Shown here one piece after another: positions 36,516-46,963 of a DNA stretch of 64,000 nucleotides. Below the pieces are notes generated by a model. That model worked only from the letters and a program-made list of their open reading frames with translations, ran no database searches and was not told the origin of the DNA. A program made the translations under genes and the position numbers. The first letter of the stretch is position 1. Each line of letters starts with the position of its first letter. Source of the stretch: Bacillus sp. 03113 (GTDB lineage Bacteria > Bacillota > Bacilli > Bacillales > Cytobacillaceae); contig NZ_VATK01000011.1 of NCBI RefSeq assembly GCF_006546985.1, positions 1 to 64,000 on the forward strand, given 5' to 3'.

Positions 36516-37871
36516 GTGAAAAATTATGTTATGGAAGCTTTTCAAGAACCCGCATGTGAACATAATCAGACCAATGTTAACCATAAAGGTTGTGCAAGAC
36601 CCAAACCGGGTGAAGCTGCTGGAGGATGTTCTTTTGATGGGGCACAGATTACCCTCCTGCCAATAGCCGATGCAGCTCATCTCGTACACGGCCCTATTGC
36701 CTGTGGAGGAAATAGCTGGGAAGGACGAGGTAGCCTTAGTTCCGGCTCTTATCTTTATCAATACGGCTTAACAACGGATTTAAATGAACAAGATATTATT
36801 TTTGGTGGAGAAAAGAAATTACGTGAAGCGATTCAAGAAATTACAAAAAGGTTTAATCCCCCTGCTGTTTTTGTCTACTCTACCTGTATAACAGCCTTGA
36901 TCGGCGTAGATTTAGATGCTATTTGTCGCAGTGAGACACAAAATTTGAACATTCCGATCATTCCTGTAAACAGTCCTGGTTTTGTTGGGAGTAAAAATCT
37001 TGGAAACCGCTTGGCTGGAGAGGCTTTATTAGATTACGTGATTGGAACAGCAGAACCCCCTAAAGAAACCCCCTGGGATGTTAATTTAATTGGAGAATAT
37101 AATATTGCCGGTGAAGGTTGGGATATTCAAGCTTTATTTGATCAAGTAGGCATTCGCGTATTGTCTAGAATAACCGGTGATGGGAGATTTAATGAAATAC
37201 GCTGGGCTCACAAAGCGAAGGTAAATATGGTTGTATGCAGTCGGGCTTTGATTAATATGGCTAGAACAATGGAAGAAAAATATGAAATTCCCTATTTTGA
37301 AGGCTCTTTTTATGGTGCGAAGGAAACAACCTTATCGCTAAAAACATTGGCCTTTTTGTTAAATGATAAGGAACTAATAAAACGAGTGAATGAGTTTACG
37401 AAAATAGAAGAGCAAAACCTAGACTACGAGCTTTCGGAGTATCGAAAGGTTTTAAAAGGAAAACGTGCCATTCTTTATACAGGTGGAGTCAAAAGCTGGT
37501 CCATAATTACTGCTTTGCAGGAATTAGGTATTGAGGTTGTTGGTGTTGGGACAAATAAAAGTACAAACGAGGATGTAGCGAGAATAAAAGAACGAGCTGG
37601 TCATGACGTTGTATTAATTGAATCAGGTGGAGCAAGTAAAATTTTACAAACGTTCCGTAAAGAAAAGGCCGACATTATGATCGCCGGTGGACGGAATATG
37701 TATGTTGCCTTAAAAGAACATATTCCATTTATCGATGTCAATCAAGAAAGGCATCACGCATATGCGGGGTATGTTGGGTTAAAAAGATTAGCTGAGCAGC
37801 TTGTCAATTCTATTGAGCATCCTGTTTGGGAAATGGTTCAGCTTCAGCCGCCATGGAAGGAGCAACTGTAA
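36516..37871 (+). CDS. nifE: FeMo-co scaffold protein NifE
   Basis: The 451-aa NifD paralogue has GCARPKPGEAAGGCSFDGAQ, HGPIACGGNSWEGRGS and STCITALIGVDL cysteine regions, but not the P-cluster/FeMo-co His set of NifD. With NifN it holds NifB-co while Mo and homocitrate are added. The GTG at 36516 lies 5 nt behind GGAGG and is preferred to the ORF start at 36483. Confidence 0.93.
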   Translation: MKNYVMEAFQEPACEHNQTNVNHKGCARPKPGEAAGGCSFDGAQITLLPIADAAHLVHGPIACGGNSWEGRGSLSSGSYLYQYGLTTDLNEQDIIFGGEKKLREAIQEITKRFNPPAVFVYSTCITALIGVDLDAICRSETQNLNIPIIPVNSPGFVGSKNLGNRLAGEALLDYVIGTAEPPKETPWDVNLIGEYNIAGEGWDIQALFDQVGIRVLSRITGDGRFNEIRWAHKAKVNMVVCSRALINMARTMEEKYEIPYFEGSFYGAKETTLSLKTLAFLLNDKELIKRVNEFTKIEEQNLDYELSEYRKVLKGKRAILYTGGVKSWSIITALQELGIEVVGVGTNKSTNEDVARIKERAGHDVVLIESGGASKILQTFRKEKADIMIAGGRNMYVALKEHIPFIDVNQERHHAYAGYVGLKRLAEQLVNSIEHPVWEMVQLQPPWKEQL

Positions 37872-37872
37872 A

Positions 37873-39204
37873 ATGGTTATCTTTAAAAAAGAAAAAAAAC
37901 TAGCTATTAATCCATTGAAAGTGAGTCAGCCATTGGGTGGAGTTTTGGCGCTGCAAGGATTATTCCGTACAATGCCAATTGTTCATGGCTCACAGGGCTG
38001 TGCTGCTTTTATCAAAGCGTTGATGACTCAACACTTTCGTGAGCCTATTTCACTTCAAACAACAGCTCTCCAGGAAATGAATATAATTTTCGGTGCTGAA
38101 CAAAGCATGGTTGAAGCATTAGATATTGTCATAGAAAAGCATACCCCCTCCATTATTGCAGTTTTAAGTACAGCGCTAACGGAAACAGCAGGTGATGATT
38201 TAAACGGAAATATAAAAAATTATAAAAAAGATAGATGTCAGGATGATTGCTTTATCTTCCCTGTTACTCTGCCTGATTTTGAAGGTTCTTTAGAATCAGG
38301 CTATCGCTTAACGGTAGAGGCGTTGGTAAAAGAGTTGATTCATTCAAGTAAGGCCCAGTTACCAATGAAGAAAGTAAAAAATCAAGTCAATTTATTACCA
38401 AGTGCACATTTGACGCCAGGTGATGTCATGGAATTGAAACGAATTATTTCCTCTTTTGGACTAGAGGTCATCACGGCTCCTGATTTGTCTACATCATTGG
38501 GTGGGGCTCTTGCAAAAGGATTCTCTCCTATTACACGAGGGGGAGCCACCTTTGATCAATTACAACGGTTATTAAGCTCTGAAATGACGATAGCGGTGGG
38601 AGCAAGCATGGAAGGAGCAGCAAAAGCATTAGGTCAATTTGCTGAAATTCCTTATAAAATGTTCAATAGTTTATCAGGTCTAAAGGCAAACGATGAATTT
38701 TTTTCCTTCTTACAACATTTAAGTGGCAAGCCAGTCCCTCAAACTTATCGATGGGAGCGCGATAATTTACTGGATTGCATGTTGGATGCTCATTTTTATT
38801 TTTCAGGAAAAAAAATAGTGGCAGCATTGGAACCTGATCATCTCTATTCTATCATCGAATTGTGTAAAGAGATGGGCGGGAAAATGGCAGGATTAGTCAC
38901 TACTTTTTCTACTCCACTTTTATCAGAAATAGAGGAAGAAATAATAATTGGTGATTTAGATGATTTAGAAAAGATGGCTGCGGATGCTGATTTATGGATT
39001 AGCAATTCACATGGTGAGCAAGGCTCTAGTCGCATGAAAATCCCATTTCTTCCAATGGGATTTCCAATATTTCATCAGATCGGGAGTTCATTGGCAACAA
39101 GCATAGGCTATAGAGGGACTACTGAATTGATTATTAAAATGAGTAATTTATTAATAGAGGAAAGTGGGAAAATACATGATGAAAGTCGCATTTGCTACCG
39201 GTGA
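37873..39204 (+). CDS. nifN: FeMo-co scaffold protein NifN
   Basis: The 443-aa NifK paralogue contains NPLKVSQPLGGVLALQG, HGSQGCAAFIKALM and TETAGDDLNGNI. It starts at ATG 37873, one nt after the nifE stop, behind AAGGAGC; the frame open from 37801 overlaps nifE and is not used. Its end overlaps nifX by 29 nt. Confidence 0.93.
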   Translation: MVIFKKEKKLAINPLKVSQPLGGVLALQGLFRTMPIVHGSQGCAAFIKALMTQHFREPISLQTTALQEMNIIFGAEQSMVEALDIVIEKHTPSIIAVLSTALTETAGDDLNGNIKNYKKDRCQDDCFIFPVTLPDFEGSLESGYRLTVEALVKELIHSSKAQLPMKKVKNQVNLLPSAHLTPGDVMELKRIISSFGLEVITAPDLSTSLGGALAKGFSPITRGGATFDQLQRLLSSEMTIAVGASMEGAAKALGQFAEIPYKMFNSLSGLKANDEFFSFLQHLSGKPVPQTYRWERDNLLDCMLDAHFYFSGKKIVAALEPDHLYSIIELCKEMGGKMAGLVTTFSTPLLSEIEEEIIIGDLDDLEKMAADADLWISNSHGEQGSSRMKIPFLPMGFPIFHQIGSSLATSIGYRGTTELIIKMSNLLIEESGKIHDESRICYR

Positions 39205-39565
39205 TGGTGAGCATATAGATACACATTTTGGTTTCTGTGAAGCATTTGATATATACGAAATTACGAAAGAAAAATACGAGAAACTTGTGACGAGAGAAAT
39301 AGCGGATGATTTAGATGGAAGTGAAAATGGACGAATAGAAGATCGGTTAAATATGGTAATAGATTGTACGTTATTATTTATTACGCAAATTGGACCAGCT
39401 GCTGCAGCACGAGTAACTAGAAGCAAAATTATGCCTGTTAAAGTAAAGGAAGGAACATCGATTCAAGAACAATTAGACAAGTTGCTAGCGATGCTGCAAA
39501 CGAATCCTCCTCTATGGTTGGCAAAAGCACTTAATAGTAGAGAAGAAACAGAGAGTAGCCTTTAA
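39176..39565 (+). CDS. nifX: NifX, cofactor carrier
   Basis: The 129-aa NifX/NafY-fold protein (KVAFATGDGEHIDTHFGFCEAFDIYEI) binds NifB-co/VK-cluster between NifB and NifEN. The start at 39176 follows GAGGAAAG and lies inside the nifN end. A second ATG is at 39179. Confidence 0.9.
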   Translation: MMKVAFATGDGEHIDTHFGFCEAFDIYEITKEKYEKLVTREIADDLDGSENGRIEDRLNMVIDCTLLFITQIGPAAAARVTRSKIMPVKVKEGTSIQEQLDKLLAMLQTNPPLWLAKALNSREETESSL

Positions 39566-39599
39566 GAGTAGTAGAATAAGTTTAATCGGGGGGATGAGT

Positions 39600-40370
39600 A
39601 TGAGTTCATTGCTAGAGCAAGAGAAGATCATGGATGCGCAAAATCGATACAGTAGGCAATTGAAATTACTTGGAGAAGAAGGGCAGCAAAAATTAAAAAA
39701 TGCTACGGTCCTTATTGCAGGTATTGGCGGTTTAGGTGGGACAACAGCCATTTATCTAGCTGCTGCAGGAATTGGAAAGCTTATTATTGCTCATGAAGGA
39801 AAAATTGTTCCTCCGGATTTGAATCGACAAATCTTAATGGATAGTCAAAAAATTGGAGAGGACAGAATTCCTTGTGCCATCGAGAGTTTAAAACGAATCA
39901 ATCCAGAGGTCGTTGTTGAGGCATATCCTGAGAGAATCAGCTATCAAGCCTCTTATCCTTGGGTTGAGAAATCTGATATTGTGGTCGATGCTCGATATGA
40001 TTTCCCTGAAAGATATGAATTGAATCATTTATGTGTTGATATTGGAAAACCAATGGTCGAGGCGGCCATGTCTGGATTTGAAATTTCCTTAACAACGGTT
40101 AAGCCTGGTGAAACAGCATGCTTAGCCTGTATTTTTCCTGATCGTGAGAAGAGCTGGGAGCCTTTAGGTTTCCCTGTTTTAGGCGCCACTTCTGGAATCG
40201 CGGGCTGCTTAGCAGCAATTGAAGTGATAAAGGCACTTACTGGAATTGGAGAACCTTATTATAACAAGCTTTATCGGTTTGATTCATTACATTTTACTTC
40301 TTCAACCTTTGCTTTAAAACGCAATCCATCCTGTAGTCATTGTTCTGATAAAAGGGGTGTTGAAAAGTGA
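39600..40370 (+). CDS. hesA: HesA/ThiF-like adenylating protein
   Basis: The 256-aa E1-like protein has the nucleotide motif GIGGLGG (about residues 43-49), RQILMDSQKIGEDR, the conserved Asp region VVDARYDF and two zinc-type Cys pairs (CLACIFPD, CSHCSDK). HesA is found with nif genes of cyanobacteria and Paenibacillus and is thought to help Mo or cluster delivery. ATG 39600 has a better distance from GGGGGG than the ATG at 39594. It overlaps nifW by 4 nt. Confidence 0.85.
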   Translation: MSSLLEQEKIMDAQNRYSRQLKLLGEEGQQKLKNATVLIAGIGGLGGTTAIYLAAAGIGKLIIAHEGKIVPPDLNRQILMDSQKIGEDRIPCAIESLKRINPEVVVEAYPERISYQASYPWVEKSDIVVDARYDFPERYELNHLCVDIGKPMVEAAMSGFEISLTTVKPGETACLACIFPDREKSWEPLGFPVLGATSGIAGCLAAIEVIKALTGIGEPYYNKLYRFDSLHFTSSTFALKRNPSCSHCSDKRGVEK

Positions 40371-40687
40371 TTAAGAATCCATTAAAGGAGTTGTATGATG
40401 CGGAGGACTTTTTTGATTTTTTCAACGTTCCGTTTCATCCAGAAATCTTAAATGTCTCTCGAATGCATATTCTAAAGCGATTCCGAACGTATTTGCAAGA
40501 GGAGGGTTATTTAGAGGCTGATTCGAGTGATAAAGAGGTTTGGAAAATGCAAAGAGCCTTTCTATTTCGCGCATATAACGACTTTGTAAAACCAACACCA
40601 CTAAGACAAAAATTTTTTCCGGAGTTTTATAAACAAAATGGAAAGTTCCTTCCGTTTAATCAGATTAAAGCAAAGGGTGAAAATTGA
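40367..40687 (+). CDS. nifW: Nitrogenase-protective protein NifW
   Basis: The 106-aa product has the NifW pattern YDAEDFFDFFNVPFHPEILNVSRMHILKRFRTYL, then MQRAFLFRAYNDF. NifW associates with MoFe protein and protects or helps mature it. It is translationally coupled to hesA (4-nt overlap) and to the next gene (TGATG). Confidence 0.88.
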   Translation: MIKNPLKELYDAEDFFDFFNVPFHPEILNVSRMHILKRFRTYLQEEGYLEADSSDKEVWKMQRAFLFRAYNDFVKPTPLRQKFFPEFYKQNGKFLPFNQIKAKGEN

Positions 40688-41001
40688 TGATGCAATTTAC
40701 AGAGGATGCTGCAAAAAAAGTTCTGGAGCTTGTTGATGAAGAAAAAAGAAATGATTTAGGAATTAGAATTTATGCTCAGTCTAATGAAAGTGAAGTTCAA
40801 TATGAGGTGTTTTGGGAAGATCGAGCACTTCCGAAGGATATTATTACCCATCAGGAAGGATTGAAAATATTTGTCGATCCTGAATCTAACGAATTGTTAA
40901 ATGAAACAGTGATCTTTTTTACTGTTCAAGATGGTGAGGAAGGACTGTTCATTATGAAAACGACTTCTAATTGTTCTACCTGTTCTACCGTCTGTTTTTA
41001 A
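40687..41001 (+). CDS. IscA/HesB-like protein with atypical cysteines
   Basis: This small A-type carrier-like protein of about 104 aa has the fold signature FTEDAAKKVLELVDEE, GIRIYA and EGLKIFVDPES. Normal A-type carriers use Cys at about residue 35 plus CGCG near the end. Here the first is absent (IYAQSNESEVQYEV) and the end is CSTCSTVCF, so Fe-S handling may differ. Placed between nifW and nifV it is likely a nif-dedicated Fe-S or Fe carrier. Confidence 0.78.
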   Translation: MMQFTEDAAKKVLELVDEEKRNDLGIRIYAQSNESEVQYEVFWEDRALPKDIITHQEGLKIFVDPESNELLNETVIFFTVQDGEEGLFIMKTTSNCSTCSTVCF

Positions 41002-41029
41002 AAAAGCTTAATATACGAGGGGGATAGGC

Positions 41030-42154
41030 ATGAGAAGTATTCAATTTTGTGATACGACTTTAAGAGATGGTGAACAGACAGCTGGCGTTGTTTTTTCAGC
41101 AGAAGAGAAGCGAATGATTGCACGGCTTTTGGCTGAAGCAGGTGTTGAGCAGGCTGAAGTTGGAATTCCAGCAATGGGGAAAGAAGAACAAAAAATCATC
41201 CATTCAATCGTAGACATGCAGCTACCTCTTCAACTATTAACTTGGAATCGTGCTGTTAAACAGGATATCGATGCTTCGAGGCAAGCAGGAGTGGATTGGG
41301 TGCATATTTCCATTCCCACATCTGATATCCAAATGCATCACAAATTAAAATTAAACAGACAGGAAATTACTTTGATGATTCAACGAGCTGTGGCATATGC
41401 AAAAGCATTTGATTTGCATGTTTCTGTTGGATTTGAAGATGCTTCAAGGGCATCCATTCCATTTTTAATAGAATTAATAAATATTTTATATCTGGATGGT
41501 GTAAGGCGATTTCGGTATGCGGACACAGTATCCGTTTTAAATCCAACAACGGCACAATTGAATATCAAAAAAATAATCGATGAATGTCCAGAGGATATGG
41601 AATTAGAAATTCATTGCCATAATGATTTTGGCTTGTCAACAGCTAATACGCTCTCTGCAATAAATGCTGGTGCAAAGTGGGCAAGTACCACTATATCTGG
41701 GATTGGAGAACGTGCAGGAAATGCTCCATTAGAAGAAGTAGCAATGGCATGGCGACATTTGTACAATGGAAAAGTGCATGTTGATTCTACTTACTTTCAT
41801 GAATTAGCGGATGCAGTCAGTAAGGCATCAGGAAGAATGCTACCAGAGGCGAAGCCAATTGTCGGTTCAATGGTATTTACTCATGAGTCAGGAATACATG
41901 TTGATGGTCTTCTTAAAAATCATGAAACGTATCAAACCTTTGATCCGATGGAGGTTGGACGTACTCATCACTTTGTAGTAGGCAAGCATTCTGGATTTAA
42001 ATCCATTGCCTATTTTCTTCAAAAAGAAGGCATTTATTTAGATAAACATCAAGGTGAAAAATTACTGGATTATGTTCGATCGATTACAAGTGAAACAAAG
42101 AAAACAGTTGATGTTTCCGAATTAAAAAGGATGTTTCATCAATTAAATACATAG
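41030..42154 (+). CDS. nifV: Homocitrate synthase
   Basis: The 374-aa DRE-TIM enzyme starts with FCDTTLRDGEQTAGVVFS and has HCHNDFGLSTAN (metal His), GIGERAGNAPLEEV and a C-terminal HESGIHVDGLL region. It condenses acetyl-CoA and 2-oxoglutarate to homocitrate, the organic ligand of FeMo-co. ATG follows GAGGGGG. It closes the nif operon. Confidence 0.93.
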   Translation: MRSIQFCDTTLRDGEQTAGVVFSAEEKRMIARLLAEAGVEQAEVGIPAMGKEEQKIIHSIVDMQLPLQLLTWNRAVKQDIDASRQAGVDWVHISIPTSDIQMHHKLKLNRQEITLMIQRAVAYAKAFDLHVSVGFEDASRASIPFLIELINILYLDGVRRFRYADTVSVLNPTTAQLNIKKIIDECPEDMELEIHCHNDFGLSTANTLSAINAGAKWASTTISGIGERAGNAPLEEVAMAWRHLYNGKVHVDSTYFHELADAVSKASGRMLPEAKPIVGSMVFTHESGIHVDGLLKNHETYQTFDPMEVGRTHHFVVGKHSGFKSIAYFLQKEGIYLDKHQGEKLLDYVRSITSETKKTVDVSELKRMFHQLNT

Positions 42155-42176
42155 AGAGAAAATCATAAAAGTAGTA

Positions 42177-42208
42177 AAAAAGGGATGTTTGTGAGCATCC
42201 CTTTATTT
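42177..42208 (+). terminator. Intrinsic terminator of the nif operon
   Basis: AGGGATG (42181-42187) and CATCCCT (42196-42202), flanked by an A-run and a T-rich tail (TTATTT). Confidence 0.85.
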
Positions 42209-42262
42209 CTGTTTTGATGACGTATAAAGAATTTTTTTTGCTTTATGACACCTTTGAAGGGT

Positions 42263-43921
<1,659 letters not shown>

Positions 43922-43926
43922 CTATT

Positions 43927-43955
43927 AATATACTCAGTATGGATTTTCTTGTCAA
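43927..43955 (-). promoter_or_regulatory. metY promoter with ATACT-AGTAT palindrome
   Basis: On the minus strand TTGACA, a 17-bp spacer and TATATT form a consensus sigma-A promoter. ATACTCAGTAT (43930-43940) is a perfect palindrome overlapping the -10 and spacer, a likely repressor site. Confidence 0.7.
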
Positions 43956-44147
43956 ATACTATTTTGAATTTAATAAAACTTTCACAAATAACCAAGAAAA
44001 TTCAGGAGATGTTTATGTAGATTATGTGCAGAGTGTTGAGATTCTCTCTTCCTTTTTTTAAAAATTACGACTAGAGATAAAGTGATTTTTATCAAATAAC
44101 TTAAAAAAACCGCTATAGATTTAACAAAAAACGTTCAAAATTAAATA

Positions 44148-44185
44148 TTGACAACAATATGTGAAAATATGGTATATTCACATAT
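44148..44185 (+). promoter_or_regulatory. Promoter with perfect inverted repeat before the monooxygenase gene
   Basis: TTGACA (44148-44153) and TATATT (44173-44178, spacer 19). ATATGTGAA (44157-44165) and TTCACATAT (44177-44185) form a perfect 9-bp inverted repeat with 11 bp between, spanning the spacer and -10. Confidence 0.55.
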
Positions 44186-44221
44186 AAATCCGATTAAGTA
44201 TATAAGAATTATAGTGATTTA

Positions 44222-44275
44222 CCGGTCAACCGGAGATGCTAGAAGACATGCTCAATGTCATTAGCATCTTTTTTT
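44222..44275 (+). terminator. Leader terminator (attenuator) before the monooxygenase gene
   Basis: A CCGG-TCAA-CCGG hairpin (44222-44233) is followed by GATGCTA (44235-44241) pairing with TAGCATC (44262-44268), an inner GACAT/ATGTC stem, and TTTTTTT. It stands 220 bp before the gene and about 50 nt after the predicted start of transcription, so most transcripts should stop here unless antitermination occurs. I do not recognise a known riboswitch or T-box. Confidence 0.7.
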
Positions 44276-44340
44276 GTTAAAAGGAAGAAATAGTAAAAAT
44301 CTAGATTAGTAAACATCAAATGCCCCTTAGCTTCTCCGGA

Positions 44341-44393
44341 ACAAATAACCCAATGAGATTAAGGTTATAATTATCACTCATTGGAACATTTGT
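44341..44393 (+). other. Stem-loop in the monooxygenase leader
   Basis: ACAAAT-aac-CCAATGAG pairs with CTCATTGG-aac-ATTTGT, giving 14 pairs with a symmetric internal loop. There is no U-tail, so it is not a terminator; it lies between the attenuator and the gene. Confidence 0.5.
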
Positions 44394-44493
44394 CTAATCG
44401 AGCTAATGGTTCATATGTATTCTTAAACGATTAGAATGAGAAAATTCATTTGAATAATTGATCTTGTTGATTGATATAGAGGAGGTTTTTTAT

Positions 44494-45837
44494 ATGGCGA
44501 AAAGACAAATTAAAATTTCTGCTTATCTTGTAGGTACGGGTATTCATGTTGGATCTTGGCGTCATCCCGATGCAAAGCCAGATGCAAGTATTGATATTGA
44601 TTATTATCGCTATTTAGCTCAAGTCGCAGAGAAAGGGAAATTTGATATTGCCTTTATTGCAGATAGTTTAGCAATTAATGAAGACTCACACCCAAATATC
44701 CTTAATCGTTTTGATCCTGCTATTTTACTAAGTGCACTTGCAGGAGCAACCACGAAAATTGGTTTAGTTGCTACATCTTCCACGACGTATAATGAGCCTT
44801 ATAATTTAGCTCGGCAATTTATGTCCATTGATCATGTCAGCAATGGCAGAGCAGGTTGGAACGTGGTAACAACTGGAGATGCTACGGGACTGACTGGACA
44901 AAATTTCAGTCAGAGAAATCATCTAGAGCATGATGCCCGTTATGAACGTGCGGAAGAATTCATTGATGTTGTGCAAGGTCTTTGGGATTCATGGGAGGAT
45001 GATGCGTTTGTTTTCAATAAAGAAACAGGAGAGTTTTTTGATCCAGACAAAATGAATCACTTAAACTATGAAGGGCGCTTTTTTTCAGTAAAGGGACCAT
45101 TAAATATTGCAAGATCTAAGCAAGGTCAACCGGTTATTATACAAGCGGGTGCTTCTGAACCAGGTCAACGTCTAGCAGCACGAACGGCAGAGGTTGTGTT
45201 TTCCCATGTAAAAGATATTGAAAAAGCAAAATCCTTTTACAAAAGCTTAAAAAGCAAGCTGGCCGACTATGGGCGGACATATGATGAACTGCATATCTTG
45301 CAGGGGATATCGCCTATTATTGGAGATACAGAGGAAGAAGCAGAAGAGAAGTATAATGAACTTCAAAAATTATTAATTCCCGAACAAGGGCTTCGTTTTT
45401 TATCTGGTTATTTAGGAAAAGTAGATTTTAGTCAGTATACTCTTGATACGCCAGCAAAGGAAGTTGAATTCCCAGAAGAGAATGGGATCCAAAGTCATTT
45501 TGAAAGAATGAAAGAATTAATTGATAAAGAAAACCCAACCCTACGCGAGCTTTATAATTTATTAGAAGACAGTGCAGGAAAACAGTGGGTAGGAACACCT
45601 AATAAAATTGCTGATGGTATAGAAACATGGTTTGTTGAAGGCGCTGCTGATGGATTTATGCTAATTGCACCTCTGCTCCCCCAAGGATTAGAAGATTTTG
45701 TAGATAAAGTGGTTCCTATTTTACAAGAGCGCGGGCTTTTTCGATATGAATATGACGGTGAAACATTACGGGAGCACCTTGGACTAAAAAAACCGATTAA
45801 TTGTTTTGTTACACGTAAAAAGGGTGTCAAACTGTAA
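44494..45837 (+). CDS. FMN-dependent monooxygenase, NtaA/SnaA/DszA family
   Basis: The 447-aa flavin-dependent class of luciferase-like monooxygenase has the family signature GSWRHPDAKPDASIDIDYY, DIAFIADSLAIN, STTYNEPYNLARQFMSIDHVSNGRAGWNVVTTGD and QAGASEPGQRLAARTAEVVFS. Members oxidise sulfur- or nitrogen-containing compounds and need FMNH2 from a partner reductase, which is not adjacent. The ATG at 44494 has GAGGAGG at the right distance. The divergent metY gene and palindromic promoters suggest control by sulfur supply. Confidence 0.85.
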   Translation: MAKRQIKISAYLVGTGIHVGSWRHPDAKPDASIDIDYYRYLAQVAEKGKFDIAFIADSLAINEDSHPNILNRFDPAILLSALAGATTKIGLVATSSTTYNEPYNLARQFMSIDHVSNGRAGWNVVTTGDATGLTGQNFSQRNHLEHDARYERAEEFIDVVQGLWDSWEDDAFVFNKETGEFFDPDKMNHLNYEGRFFSVKGPLNIARSKQGQPVIIQAGASEPGQRLAARTAEVVFSHVKDIEKAKSFYKSLKSKLADYGRTYDELHILQGISPIIGDTEEEAEEKYNELQKLLIPEQGLRFLSGYLGKVDFSQYTLDTPAKEVEFPEENGIQSHFERMKELIDKENPTLRELYNLLEDSAGKQWVGTPNKIADGIETWFVEGAADGFMLIAPLLPQGLEDFVDKVVPILQERGLFRYEYDGETLREHLGLKKPINCFVTRKKGVKL

Positions 45838-45840
45838 AAG

Positions 45841-45881
45841 ATAATCCAAGCGGTGGGGATAGACCTTACCGCTTGGATTAT
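45841..45881. terminator. Intrinsic terminator after the monooxygenase
   Basis: ATAATCCAAGCGGT (45841-45854) and ACCGCTTGGATTAT (45868-45881) form a perfect 14-bp stem; the T-tail is weak. Confidence 0.8.
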
Positions 45882-45894
45882 GAATTTTAGAAAT

Positions 45895-45981
45895 CTAATT
45901 CTTTAAATTATCCTCATCATTTCGATCTCCAGTAATATGTAAATACATACCAGAAAAAGTAACTTCGATTATCCTTCTCAT
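45895..45981 (-). CDS. Possible very small protein (28 aa)
   Basis: ATG is preceded by AAGGTGG at 8 nt on the minus strand. The product has a strand-like start (RRIIEVTFSGMYLHI) and a polar end rich in Asp and Asn. It is convergent with the monooxygenase gene. No family is recognised. Confidence 0.35.
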   Translation of the reverse strand: MRRIIEVTFSGMYLHITGDRNDEDNLKN

Positions 45982-46040
45982 GAAAATATCCACCTTATAT
46001 CCTTTTAAGATGAAATGTTTCGTCAAAGATTCACCTACAA

Positions 46041-46087
46041 ATTGGGTACTACCCATTATTGACATTATTCTTAAATTAAACTAGTAT
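46041..46087 (+). promoter_or_regulatory. Promoter and palindrome before the racemase-like gene
   Basis: TTGACA (46059-46064), 17-bp spacer, TAGTAT (46082-46087). GGGTA-C-TACCC (46044-46054) adjoins the -35 and could be an operator. Confidence 0.6.
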
Positions 46088-46116
46088 TCTCATAAACTTA
46101 CTTTGGAGGTGTTTTC

Positions 46117-46785
46117 TTGAAAAAAGTAATAGGATGTTTACACTCACATCATTCCAATATTGAATTGATTGAAAAAGCACTTAGTCATCTTCAGATAGAT
46201 TTTGTCCATTTTGTAGATCCAGGTTTGGACAGAATAAAAAAGGATAAAGATTTTACATTGGAAAAAGCAAGTAAAAAAATAGAAGATACGCTCAATTGGA
46301 TTTCATCCTGTCATGTAGATGCGATTTTCATTACTTGTACACATTTTACTGCTATCATGGAAGAGGCTCAAATAAGTCATTCATTACCTATAATAAAAGT
46401 TGATGACTCTTTATTTCACAGCATCTGTGAATATAGCAAGCCGCAAATTCTAGTTTTTACAAATCCAAATACGGTAGATGGCACAATGGATCAATTGTTT
46501 AAATTCGCTAAACAAAAAGGGAAATTGGTTCAGGTAGAGCCATATTTTATTGAGAATACCTTCGAATTGATCATGCAAGGGAAAAAACAAGAATACATAA
46601 AACGTGTCTCCAATGTATTAACTCAGCTTACAATCGATCATCCAGATAAGATTATTTCCGCTGCTCAATTATCAATGGCTCCAGCTGCAGAAAAAGCTGA
46701 GAAGGAAACAGGTATTTACATTGGTCATCATTTGAAAGCTTTGCCTTTGTATGGGGGATTTACTCTAGAAGAAGTAAAGAGATAA
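46117..46785 (+). CDS. Asp/Glu racemase-like protein, one catalytic Cys missing
   Basis: The 222-aa product looks like the aspartate/glutamate racemase fold: the first cysteine motif is ITCTHFTAIM, while the place of the second, normally GCTE, reads SAAQLSMAPA without Cys. Racemase activity by the two-base mechanism is therefore unlikely; a hydrolase, isomerase or binding role is possible. TTG start behind GGAGGTG. It is a single-gene unit with its own promoter and terminator. Confidence 0.55.
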   Translation: MKKVIGCLHSHHSNIELIEKALSHLQIDFVHFVDPGLDRIKKDKDFTLEKASKKIEDTLNWISSCHVDAIFITCTHFTAIMEEAQISHSLPIIKVDDSLFHSICEYSKPQILVFTNPNTVDGTMDQLFKFAKQKGKLVQVEPYFIENTFELIMQGKKQEYIKRVSNVLTQLTIDHPDKIISAAQLSMAPAAEKAEKETGIYIGHHLKALPLYGGFTLEEVKR

Positions 46786-46792
46786 AATGATG

Positions 46793-46831
46793 AGGGACAG
46801 TCCTTTAACAAATTGTAGACTGTCCCTTTAA
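46793..46831 (+). terminator. Intrinsic terminator
   Basis: AGGGACAGTC (46793-46802) and GACTGTCCCT (46818-46827) form a perfect 10-bp stem followed by T residues. Confidence 0.85.
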
Positions 46832-46963
46832 AGAATAAAATAATTGTGTTTCATCCTATTTAAATGATTATAGATTTTTTCATATGTCTTTAGAATGCTA
46901 GTACACTAATCATTCAATGTTTTGTTAGTTTTAAGTTGAGAAATTTTTATTAAATTTAGAGAT

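Noticed and set aside
44222-44393. S-box (SAM) or T-box riboswitch before the monooxygenase gene
   Set aside because: The conserved S-box core and the T-box sequence are absent; only an attenuator and a stem-loop are visible.
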